Below are positions 56,812 to 64,000 of a stretch of 64,000 bases of DNA, piece after piece. This stretch comes from Prolixibacteraceae bacterium (GTDB lineage Bacteria; Bacteroidota; Bacteroidia; Bacteroidales; Prolixibacteraceae): positions 165,976-229,975 of the forward strand of contig JAIBEY010000072.1 of NCBI GenBank assembly GCA_019459525.1, read 5' to 3'. Position numbers and translations under genes: made by a program. Numbering within the stretch: the first letter of the stretch is position 1; the number at the start of each line of letters is the position of its first letter. Below the pieces are notes generated by a model. That model ran no database searches. It had not been told where the DNA came from and was given only the letters and a program-made list of their open reading frames with translations.

Positions 56812-57993
56812 TTATTCGAAGTAGTTCATTGTCCGGTAACCACCTTCTTTCAACCAGGCATCCTTTTTCATGAGTTTGATGTCGGATTGCATCATGTCGG
56901 TAACCAGACCCTGCAGATCGTATTTGGGTTCCCAACCTAATTTGCTTTTTGATTTGGTTGGATCACCAATCAGCAGGTCAACTTCGGTTGGCCTGAAATA
57001 TTTGGGATCGACATTGATAATGGCCTTGGAAAGACTTCCTTCAACCAATTCGGGAACCATTCTGGCCTTAATTCCGGCAACATAGTGAGCTCCAACTTTC
57101 TCGGTAAATAAATTCTCGTCAATACCTACAAGGAACCCTTTTTCTTCGGCACCTTCTCCTTTGAATGCCACTTCGAGACCAATTTCGGCACACGCCATTT
57201 TAACAAAGTCGCGGATGGTTGTTGTAATTCCGGTTGCAATCACATAGTCATCGGGTTGGTCTTGCTGAAGGATGAGGTACATTGCGCGGACATAGTCTTT
57301 GGCATGTCCCCAGTCGCGCATGGAAGAAAGGTTTCCGAGGAAAAGCTGATCCTGCATTCCTAAAGCAATACGGCTGATGGCGCGGGTAATTTTACGGGTG
57401 ACAAAAGTTTCGCCGCGGATAGGAGATTCATGGTTGAAGAGAATGCCGTTATTGGCGTGCATTTTATAGGCTTCGCGATAATTGACCGTAATCCAGTACG
57501 CGTACATTTTGGCTACGGCATACGGTGAGCGTGGATAAAATGGTGTTTTTTCGGTCTGAGGCACCTCTTGGACCATACCGTATAACTCAGAAGTAGAAGC
57601 CTGGTAAATACGGGTTTTCTGAGCTAATCCGAGTAACCGCACAGCTTCCAGAATACGTAAAGTTCCGAGTCCGTCAGCATTGGCTGTATATTCGGGTGTT
57701 TCAAAACTGACAGCAACGTGGCTCATTGCCGCTAAATTATATATTTCATCGGGTTGTGTTTCCTGAATGATACGGGTCAGGTTCATACTGTCGGTCAAAT
57801 CGCCATAGTGCAATTGAAACTTTCGGTTTTCAACATGCGGATCTTCGTAAATATGGTCGATACGTTCGGTGTTAAACATCGATGCACGACGTTTTATACC
57901 GTGTACCATGTATCCCTTTTTTAAAAGGTATTCACTCAGATAAGCTCCATCCTGACCGGTAACACCGGTGATTAATGCTGTTTTTTGTGTCAT
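56812..57993 (-). CDS. gmd: GDP-mannose 4,6-dehydratase
   Basis: 393 residues. The Rossmann motif [19 protein letters not shown], the catalytic set in [14 protein letters not shown] and [16 protein letters not shown], and the Gmd-specific [18 protein letters not shown] are intact. It makes GDP-4-keto-6-deoxymannose for fcl. The segment [22 protein letters not shown] (about 318-339) seems 9 or so residues longer than I expect at this point, suggesting a small insert. First gene of the GDP-fucose set, 85 bp before fcl. Confidence 0.96.
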   Translation of the reverse strand: MTQKTALITGVTGQDGAYLSEYLLKKGYMVHGIKRRASMFNTERIDHIYEDPHVENRKFQLHYGDLTDSMNLTRIIQETQPDEIYNLAAMSHVAVSFETPEYTANADGLGTLRILEAVRLLGLAQKTRIYQASTSELYGMVQEVPQTEKTPFYPRSPYAVAKMYAYWITVNYREAYKMHANNGILFNHESPIRGETFVTRKITRAISRIALGMQDQLFLGNLSSMRDWGHAKDYVRAMYLILQQDQPDDYVIATGITTTIRDFVKMACAEIGLEVAFKGEGAEEKGFLVGIDENLFTEKVGAHYVAGIKARMVPELVEGSLSKAIINVDPKYFRPTEVDLLIGDPTKSKSKLGWEPKYDLQGLVTDMMQSDIKLMKKDAWLKEGGYRTMNYFE

Positions 57994-58336
57994 ATAAGGA
58001 TTATTTAAATGATAAGTTTTCTATTCAGATGTTTATTATCAGTTCCCGGCTATCAGACGACGGCTATATTATTTATCAAAAGGGTTACTATTTCGGAGAT
58101 CTATCATTCATGCTTTTAATGCTGATTTTCGAGCAAATAAATTTAAATCATTTTACTGAGAAAATTGCACAGGTTGTAAGCAAAACAGTGATTGGACTTC
58201 TTTTGTTTATATGGCGGGTAGATTCTGGCTTTAATAAATGATCCAATAGGTTGATTGGGGAAAATGTTCTGCCTTATGAAAAGGCTAAGAGGGTGACTTC
58301 TCTTTCAGAGCAAATCGAATTGAATCAGTTTCAAAG
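57994..58336. other. 343-bp gap between gmd and the first initiating transferase
   Basis: AT-rich sequence with no credible gene. An 88-codon frame on the plus strand overlaps the gmd start and lacks protein-like composition. No clear promoter or terminator for the minus-strand genes is seen. Confidence 0.5.
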
Positions 58337-59713
58337 CTAGAGGGCATTTTTAAATGCCTCTTTTCCCCATATGGTCATTAAAATGATTTTAATGTCCCAC
58401 CAGAAAGTCCAGTTTTCGATATACTCCATGTCGTACATTACGCGTTTTTGCATTTTCCAGAGTTCGTCGGTTTTGCCGCGCAACCCATTAACCTGGGCCC
58501 AGCCCGTAACTCCGGGTTTTACGTAGTGGCGAACCAGATAATACTTGATAAGTTCGGAGTATTGTTCCGTATGTTTCAGCATATGGGGGCGCGGACCAAC
58601 AACCGACATTTGTCCAAGAAATACATTAATAAACTGCGGTAACTCATCCAGATTGGTTCGGCGGAGAAAGTGGCCCATTTTGGTGATGCGGGTGTCGTTT
58701 TCTGTAGCCTGTTTCTCATCGGCACAGTCGTTAACCTGCATGCTTCTGAATTTGTAACAGTTAAATATTCTATTGTTGAAGCCAGTTCTTTTCTGAACAA
58801 AAAAGACAGGCCCTTTCGAACTGAGTTTAATTAAAATAGCAATAATGGGTAATAACCAGAAAAAGATCAACAAAAAGAATAACATGGAGAAAATAATATC
58901 AAACCATCGTTTCCATATCCGTGATGCCAAATTATCCAGAGGTATTTCCTGCGGATTGATGACAACAATTTTCCCAATAGATTCCAGGTTGATGTCCGAA
59001 GAATACCAGCGTTGATTCTCCGGAATAAACCGGAGTCTGACACCCAGTTGGTTACATAAGTTTAAATAGTGCTTTTCTGTATTCGGATGATAGGGGACAG
59101 GAATGGATGCAAATATCGTTTGTACCCGATGAATTCCAACCAGTTCGGGTAATTCTTCAATAGTGCCCAGAACCTCAATGTCGTCCGATTTGTTGGAGCT
59201 GATATAACCTGCAAAATGATAACCCAGAATTGGGTTTTTATCGATAATCTGCCTCAGGAGCTGATTGTTTTTATTGATACCAATGATAAAAACCCGATTG
59301 ATGTGCGTTCCCCTTTCCCTGTTATACTGGAGGTAGAGATAGAAAACCCAGTAACTAATCAGTTGCGTGACATAAAAGATGAACGTATATTCGATAAAAA
59401 AGATTCGGGAGAAACGTTGGGGCATCAGAAAAAAAGTAATGGTTGCTGATACTGCGAGAAAGATCAGTGTCCGTTTGGTGATGCGCAAAATCCGATTGGT
59501 AAATCCGTCTCTCAGGTAAAGGTTCTTTTTGCTGAAAGTAAAATAAGCAATAATCCATGCAAGGTTTCCTTTTAAAATATATACACTCAGATCATTAGAG
59601 TTGTAAACGCTGATTTCCTTACTTAAACATGCCATTAACAGAATGGAAAAGTTTAAAATGATCAGGTCGATGATCAGGTATATGATTAACAATTCACTGT
59701 CTCGTAATTTCAT
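58337..59713 (-). CDS. WcaJ-like undecaprenyl-phosphate sugar phosphotransferase, copy 1
   Basis: 458 residues from ATG 59713, chosen because it gives MKLRDSELLIIYLIIDLI, in step with the paralogue's MKARETELAYIYLFFDLI. Membrane helices lie at ~10-130, a CoA_binding_3-type domain at ~130-260, and a catalytic region with FVQKRTGFNNRIFNCYKFRSMQ, RRTNLDELPQFINV, VVGPRPHML and KPGVTGWAQVNGLRG. It starts lipid-linked polysaccharide synthesis by moving a sugar-1-phosphate to undecaprenyl phosphate; sugar unknown. Confidence 0.92.
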   Translation of the reverse strand: MKLRDSELLIIYLIIDLIILNFSILLMACLSKEISVYNSNDLSVYILKGNLAWIIAYFTFSKKNLYLRDGFTNRILRITKRTLIFLAVSATITFFLMPQRFSRIFFIEYTFIFYVTQLISYWVFYLYLQYNRERGTHINRVFIIGINKNNQLLRQIIDKNPILGYHFAGYISSNKSDDIEVLGTIEELPELVGIHRVQTIFASIPVPYHPNTEKHYLNLCNQLGVRLRFIPENQRWYSSDINLESIGKIVVINPQEIPLDNLASRIWKRWFDIIFSMLFFLLIFFWLLPIIAILIKLSSKGPVFFVQKRTGFNNRIFNCYKFRSMQVNDCADEKQATENDTRITKMGHFLRRTNLDELPQFINVFLGQMSVVGPRPHMLKHTEQYSELIKYYLVRHYVKPGVTGWAQVNGLRGKTDELWKMQKRVMYDMEYIENWTFWWDIKIILMTIWGKEAFKNAL

Positions 59714-59807
59714 AATGAGCTTCTTATTTAGGATGATGCATGTAGCATACTTCGTTATTTTTTGCAGCAATAACATATGCGTTTATAGCCAGATCCTATT
59801 CCGGAAA

Positions 59808-61184
59808 CTATCCAGCGTTCTTATAGGTATCGGCTCCAAATAAGGTTTGCCAGATGATGGCGATGTCCCACCAGAAAGTCCAGTTTTCGATATACTCCAT
59901 ATCGTGTTTAACACGTTGTTCCATTTTCCAGAGTTCATCCGTTTCCCCACGTAATCCGTTAACCTGGGCCCAGCCCGTAACCCCAGGTTTCACATAGTGC
60001 CGGATGAGGTAATGTTTGATTAGTTTCGAGTATTCTTCAGTATGTTTTAACATATGCGGACGTGGTCCCACAACCGACATTTGTCCCATAAATACATTAA
60101 AAAATTGAGGAAATTCGTCAATGTTTGTTTTGCGGAGAAATTGTCCGATCCGTGTTGTCCTACAGTCGTTAGCCGTTGCTTGTTTTTCATCAGCCTCGTC
60201 ATTCACCTGCATACTTCTAAATTTTAAACAAGTAAATGTCTGATTGTTGATACCTGTTCGCTTTTGTGCAAAAAAGACTGGTCCTTTCGAACTGAGTTTA
60301 ATCAACAGGGCGATGATGGGCATCGACCAGGTAAAAACAAACAGAATTACAAAACCAGAAAACAGGATGTCAAACAGGCGCTTAGCGGCTCTGGATCCTA
60401 AATCATCCAGCGGAATTTCCTGCGGGTTAATCAGTACCAAACCTCCAACAGATTCCATGTTGAGCCGCGATTTATACCAGCGTTGATTTTCCGGAATAAA
60501 TCTTAACCGGATACCTTTTTGATTGCATATTTTTAGCACTTCATGCTCTTTTGTCCCTTCAGAGAAAATTGACATCGCCACAAATACCATTTGTACCTGA
60601 TGCTGATCAATTAATGAATCCAGGTTGTCTGAATGACCAATTATATCAGGATCTTCATCGCTAACATTACTGACATATCCCACAAAACGGTAACCCAATA
60701 AATAATTGCTGTCGATGATCCTCCGAAGCAGGCGGGAGGTGTCGTTTACCCCGAAAATGATTACCCGGTTAATGTTTTTTCCGTTTTGTCGATTTCTTTT
60801 CAGGTAGGTATAAAGAAAATAATAGAATACAAGTTTACCCACATAAAAGAGAACGGTATATTCAATAAGGAAATTGCGTGAATACCATTGGGGCATTAGC
60901 AAAAAAGCCAGTACGCTCAGACAAACTAAAAAAAACAGTGTCCGTTTGGAGATACGTATAATCCGGTTAAGAAAACTATCCCGCAGAAACAGATTTTTTT
61001 TGCTGAAGATAAAATAGGTAATGATCCAGGCCAGGTTGCCATGAAAAAGGTATATACTTATATCATAGTAATTTCGAAGTGAAATGTCAAGGCTGTACCA
61101 GGCCATAAAGACGATGGACAGATTCAGGATTATAAGGTCAAAGAATAGGTATATATATGCCAGTTCAGTTTCACGTGCTTTCAT
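59808..61184 (-). CDS. WcaJ-like undecaprenyl-phosphate sugar phosphotransferase, copy 2
   Basis: 458 residues, the same length as the gene downstream. Motifs are FAQKRTGINNQTFTCLKFRSMQ, RKTNIDEFPQFFNV (DELPQ is DEFPQ here), VVGPRPHML and KPGVTGWAQVNGLRG. Domain layout is identical to the 58337 gene, and the two are clearly a tandem duplication that has diverged, especially in the central Rossmann domain. First gene of the minus-strand polysaccharide series after the 488-bp gap. Confidence 0.92.
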   Translation of the reverse strand: MKARETELAYIYLFFDLIILNLSIVFMAWYSLDISLRNYYDISIYLFHGNLAWIITYFIFSKKNLFLRDSFLNRIIRISKRTLFFLVCLSVLAFLLMPQWYSRNFLIEYTVLFYVGKLVFYYFLYTYLKRNRQNGKNINRVIIFGVNDTSRLLRRIIDSNYLLGYRFVGYVSNVSDEDPDIIGHSDNLDSLIDQHQVQMVFVAMSIFSEGTKEHEVLKICNQKGIRLRFIPENQRWYKSRLNMESVGGLVLINPQEIPLDDLGSRAAKRLFDILFSGFVILFVFTWSMPIIALLIKLSSKGPVFFAQKRTGINNQTFTCLKFRSMQVNDEADEKQATANDCRTTRIGQFLRKTNIDEFPQFFNVFMGQMSVVGPRPHMLKHTEEYSKLIKHYLIRHYVKPGVTGWAQVNGLRGETDELWKMEQRVKHDMEYIENWTFWWDIAIIWQTLFGADTYKNAG

Positions 61185-61672
61185 TAACGTTAAATTATTT
61201 GAGGGGGATGGAAAAGTTGCCTTCGCTTAAGATGTTTCTGGAAGGTAAAAGGTTGCTTGCGTTTTTTATTTTTTGTCTAATGGTTGGGCTGATCTTTAAA
61301 ACAACTTGGGAAATGTGTTCAGATTTTCTTTTACGTTGAGTTAATTCGTACCATATTTTAAGGATATTATTTCAGATTATTTTCTTGTTCTTTTTATTTG
61401 GTTCGTATGGACGACTTCAAAGGTAAGGTAAACTGATGAATACTTTTGTTTATGTATTCTAAAAAGAATAAACGTTTTGTATGATATTCAACATATTCGT
61501 ATCATAATTCACTGAATCCGGATTGGGAATCTGTTAAAGTTATTCTTTCAGACTTGCGCTTACGGAAGACCCGAAAAGTATTTAATTTTGAAACATATGG
61601 AATGAATCAAATTTAAACAGCCTTTGGTTCTTCAGGTTTTAGTCGTTCTTTCTGCACCCGTAACCCGAAAGG
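61185..61672. other. 488-bp gap upstream of the polysaccharide genes
   Basis: No convincing gene; a 60-codon plus-strand frame at its left edge overlaps the transferase start and is rejected. On the minus strand TACCTTTG (complement of 61418-61425) fits the -7 consensus TAnnTTTG and would give a leader of about 230 nt for the transferase genes, but no -33 TTG is seen. Confidence 0.4.
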
Positions 61673-63088
61673 TTAGAATCCCCAGGAACCGGAATAGGAT
61701 ACTCCCAGAATAAGTGAAAGATTATTCCCGTAATAGTCGCCATGATCACCGGATATTCCTGCTTTGACTTGTGTGTTTTTCAGAAACCTTACCGCTGTTG
61801 AGCTTTCCAGCAGCCAGGAGAATTGGTCTTTACGGTTTTCATAAATGATGTCAGCCATTCCATAATTTTCCGAATAGGCCAGAGTTAACCGGTAGTTGAT
61901 TGTTTTAATTGTCCCTTTCCCAGAAAAATAGTACAGGCGGACGGTGTTGTTTTTAATCGAAGCAGAACCATCTTCGTTGTATTTTGGTGAGGTCAACCAG
62001 GGATTTCCAATGGTCATTCCCTTGTAAGTCCATCCTGTTGGATTTTGTCCGCTGATGTAATACGGATCAAGTCCTCCGTAGATGACCCCGTCCAAATCGT
62101 GCCATGGACCGTTATGATCGGTCGTACTTAAATATTCCAGAACAAACTGATTTAAGCTTTTGACTTTGGAAAGTTTAACGGATATTCCCCATAGTCCGTC
62201 CTCCCGGTTAGGGGAGTTTGGAAGTAGTTTCACCGGAGGTTCTTCTGTCAGGTTTTGCCAATACAGGGAGAATGTGGCAGATGGGAGCTTTACATCCAAT
62301 CCCAGGTTTTGAGAAATGATGTGGTTGCCCAATGTATTAATCTGGTCTGACTGGGTTGCCGAGGAGCTTCCACTTTTACCCAGAAATATCCGGTAATAAT
62401 TATCCCAGTTTACCGGCATGGTCCCGTATTGTTCCGATTGTCCTCCCCACTGGGCAACGTGCTGAACACCATAGCTCAGGTTTACAGGTATTGATGTGCC
62501 GCCTATACGGATGTAGGCATACTTGTGGTGTAACAATAGATTGTCGGTACCTGCATCCTCATTCATCCAACCGTGAGAAAGGCCCGCATTAAACTCTACA
62601 TAACCTTTGGTCCAGGGTACTGTTGTATATCCATTGGATGCGATGGCTATTTTGGGGATCGGGCGGCTGTTTGCCGACCACAGCATTCCACCACTTGAAA
62701 GTTCGGGATCCTGATTCCCAAAGACCTCCTGTTTCATTCCCGCATACATATTCAGAAAATGTAGTTTGCCCTGGATGTAAAGTTCTCCGGGGAAAAAGCT
62801 GCTTTGCTTTGCCGAAACATTTCCATCCAACTCTACCCCAAACCCGTAATCAAAATCATTTTCGGCAGTTATCTTTTTGTGTAAGGTGCCCCACAGTGCC
62901 AGCGAATTGGGTGAAAAACTATACCGGTCGTATTGGTTGGCTGTTGATAAGAATGGGGCATACGTTCCGGTGCCTCCGGTAAAGCGGCTATTGATACTGT
63001 AGGTAACAGAATCCGTACGGTTTTGTGCCTGCAAGGTTGTTGTACTCACTAGCAGCAACAATAGGATATGGTAATGTTTCAGTTTCAT
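61673..63088 (-). CDS. Capsule assembly Wzi family outer-membrane protein
   Basis: 471 residues from ATG 63088, which begins a standard signal peptide (MKLKHYHILLLLLVST, cut after LQA). The mature part is a beta barrel with PFLSTANQYDRYS, FFPGELYIQGKLHFLNMYAG and YRIFLGKSG, ending in aromatic GVSYSGSWGF as a barrel C-terminus. Wzi-type porins bind and help anchor capsule at the surface. A frame extending to 63160 starts inside repeat sequence and is not used. Confidence 0.83.
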   Translation of the reverse strand: MKLKHYHILLLLLVSTTTLQAQNRTDSVTYSINSRFTGGTGTYAPFLSTANQYDRYSFSPNSLALWGTLHKKITAENDFDYGFGVELDGNVSAKQSSFFPGELYIQGKLHFLNMYAGMKQEVFGNQDPELSSGGMLWSANSRPIPKIAIASNGYTTVPWTKGYVEFNAGLSHGWMNEDAGTDNLLLHHKYAYIRIGGTSIPVNLSYGVQHVAQWGGQSEQYGTMPVNWDNYYRIFLGKSGSSSATQSDQINTLGNHIISQNLGLDVKLPSATFSLYWQNLTEEPPVKLLPNSPNREDGLWGISVKLSKVKSLNQFVLEYLSTTDHNGPWHDLDGVIYGGLDPYYISGQNPTGWTYKGMTIGNPWLTSPKYNEDGSASIKNNTVRLYYFSGKGTIKTINYRLTLAYSENYGMADIIYENRKDQFSWLLESSTAVRFLKNTQVKAGISGDHGDYYGNNLSLILGVSYSGSWGF

Positions 63089-63124
63089 TCGTTTATTTTC
63101 TGTTATTGAATGGGGGTTTCCAAC

Positions 63125-63480
63125 AGGGGAGTCGTATGCAAACAGATTGCCACGCTCCATTTCATTCCGCTCGCAATGACGGTTCGATCAAGGTTCACGT
63201 CATTGCGAACGCAGTGAAGCAATCTTTACGAATTCATGTGAGATTGCTTCGTCCGTTTCCGTTTCACTCCAACTCCTCGCAATGACGTTTCCTCGGAGCG
63301 TCATTGCGAATGGAGCGTAGCGGAATGAAGCAATCTGATGTCATCAAGGGATTGCCACGTCCTCCTTCGTCGGACTCGCAAAGGCCTTCGATTGCTTCGC
63401 GCTCAGGCTCCAACGAGGGTGGGAGGTTACAACAGATTGCCACGCTCCATTTCATTTCGCTCGCAATGACGCAATCCGTC
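63125..63480. repeat. Cluster of GCAATGACG palindromic repeats, left of GIY-YIG gene
   Basis: One complete unit lies at 63198-63287 (CGTCATTGCG...TCGCAATGACG), and a second, decayed unit starts at 63299. Two 42-bp partial copies (AACAGATTGCCACGCTCCAT...) at 63141-63182 and 63431-63472 differ at two positions. Reading frames in this stretch are repeat-derived and not genes. Confidence 0.85.
63241..63380. repeat. 140-bp direct repeat, copy 1
   Basis: Begins AGATTGCTTCGTCCG and ends GTCGGACTCGCA. It is repeated at 63848-63987 with only three differences by eye. The two copies flank the GIY-YIG gene in the same orientation. Confidence 0.88.
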
Positions 63481-63772
63481 ATTCAAAAGAGCCTGACAAA
63501 TCTTTCCAGTCTGGGTTGAGGCGGTTGATCAAATCCAGTTTCTTTTGACGTGAACCTGCTTTGATCTGCTTCTCCCGGTGGATGGCATCCTCAATGGATA
63601 AGAATTCCTCGAAATACACCAACTTGGTTACGTTGTATCGTGATGTAAACGAATCTTTATAAAAGCCGGTGCGGTGTTCATGCAAACGGTTACCCAGATT
63701 GCTCGTGACACCAGTATATAATACCGTATGGTTTTTGTTGGTTAAGATGTAAATGTAACCTCCTCGTTCCAT
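63479..63772 (-). CDS. GIY-YIG family endonuclease (UPF0213/YhbQ-like)
   Basis: 97 residues. GGYIYILTNKNHTVLYTGVT is the GIY-YIG core, with VT in place of the second YIG. NLGNRLHEHRTG carries the catalytic Arg and His, and E in AIHREKQIKAGSRQKKLDLI binds the metal. These single-domain proteins are common and mobile in Bacteroidetes and poorly characterised. It is flanked on both sides by near-identical repeats, and its stop codon lies at the edge of the repeat cluster. Confidence 0.92.
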   Translation of the reverse strand: MERGGYIYILTNKNHTVLYTGVTSNLGNRLHEHRTGFYKDSFTSRYNVTKLVYFEEFLSIEDAIHREKQIKAGSRQKKLDLINRLNPDWKDLSGSFE

Positions 63773-63799
63773 GGATTATTGTTTGTGTCGTTCTGATGA

Positions 63800-64000
63800 T
63801 GTGAGATTGCTTCGCGCTCAGGCACAAAGGAGGTGGGTATTCACAACAGATTGCTTCGTCTGTTTCCGTTTCACTCCAACTCCTCGCAATGACGTTTCCT
63901 CGGAGCGTCATTGCGAATGGAGCGTAGCGGAATGAGGCAATCTGATGTCATCAAGGGATTGCCGCGTCCTCCTTCGTCGGACTCGCAATGACGGAGGGTG
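63800..64000. repeat. GCAATGACG palindromic repeats, right of GIY-YIG gene (cut by window edge)
   Basis: Includes the second 140-bp direct repeat (63848-63987) and a complete palindromic unit 63906-63994 (CGTCATTGCGAATGG...CTCGCAATGACGG). GATTGCTTCGCGCTCAGGC at 63805 also matches 63390. The cluster continues past the window. Confidence 0.85.

Noticed and set aside
57975..58241. 88-codon plus-strand frame before gmd
   Set aside because: Overlaps the gmd start on the opposite strand, lacks a ribosome-binding site and has composition of AT-rich intergenic DNA.
61157..61339. 60-codon plus-strand frame with a hydrophobic stretch
   Set aside because: Overlaps the start of the transferase gene antisense, and the hydrophobic part follows from a T-rich leader; no supporting signal.
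63264..63482. 72-codon minus-strand reading frame
   Set aside because: It is the translation of palindromic repeats (for example HCEELE and RNDAPRKRH segments) and has no start signal or protein-like core.
63125..64000. CRISPR array
   Set aside because: Repeats are long palindromes of uneven spacing with related, not unique, sequence between, and no cas genes are present.

Overview
The window is about 64 kb of a Bacteroidetes chromosome. A type IX secretion plug protein (DUF5103), an Na+-pumping NADH:quinone reductase, a fused Fkp fucose-salvage enzyme with gmd and fcl, Wzi-type capsule porins and several TAnnTTTG (-7) promoter motifs all fit that phylum. The mix suggests Bacteroidales/Marinilabiliales, possibly Prolixibacteraceae, but that rank is an inference from gene style only. 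The sequence has the density and layout of ordinary chromosome: no phage, no insertion-sequence transposase, no CRISPR array and no rRNA.

Layout. 1-10 kb: the end of a DsbD/thioredoxin-like protein, tRNA-Ser(CGA), proline dehydrogenase, an OmpH-like chaperone, a GT2 glycosyltransferase, a lone L-arabinose isomerase, an operon of membrane protein, acylphosphatase and aromatic amino acid decarboxylase, an orphan histidine kinase and an alpha/beta hydrolase. 10-16 kb: the complete nqrABCDEF operon, with a convincing promoter upstream and a terminator downstream. 16-29 kb: the T9SS plug protein, a PAS histidine kinase, P5C dehydrogenase (which completes proline catabolism), DivIC/FtsB, AlgH, an amn-holA-rhomboid-gmhB-aminotransferase operon, a small HSDR_N-type protein, a SulP anion transporter and a Crp/Fnr regulator. 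29.5-38.8 kb: a seven-gene operon for a complex I / group 4 hydrogenase relative. 39-50 kb: GNAT, GT2 fusion and recR operon, hybrid histidine kinase, acyl-CoA ligase, HD and VOC pair, DUF3109 and gpmI. 50-64 kb: surface polysaccharide genes (two Wzi-like porins, fkp, fcl, gmd, two tandem WcaJ-like initiating transferases), ending in a cluster of GCAATGACG-type repeats around a GIY-YIG endonuclease gene.

The most interesting system is the 29.5-38.8 kb operon. It encodes two paralogous NuoL/HyfB-like pumping subunits, HyfC, HyfE and HyfF, a NuoCD/HycE-like large subunit with no [NiFe] cysteine pairs, and a ferredoxin-NuoB fusion in which three of the four usual N2-cluster cysteines are Asp, Asp and Asn. 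It resembles the hydrogenase-related 'Ehr' complexes, which are known to lack NiFe ligands, but it also seems to have lost the terminal iron-sulfur cluster. A divergent Crp/Fnr regulator lies next to it. Between them are two 17-bp direct repeats, each holding a TGA-N6-TCA box, exactly 22 bp apart.

The second notable theme is repeat invasion. A palindromic repeat of the type clustered around the GIY-YIG gene is also found in frame inside fcl, adding about 24 residues. gmd next to it carries a smaller extra segment of similar character.
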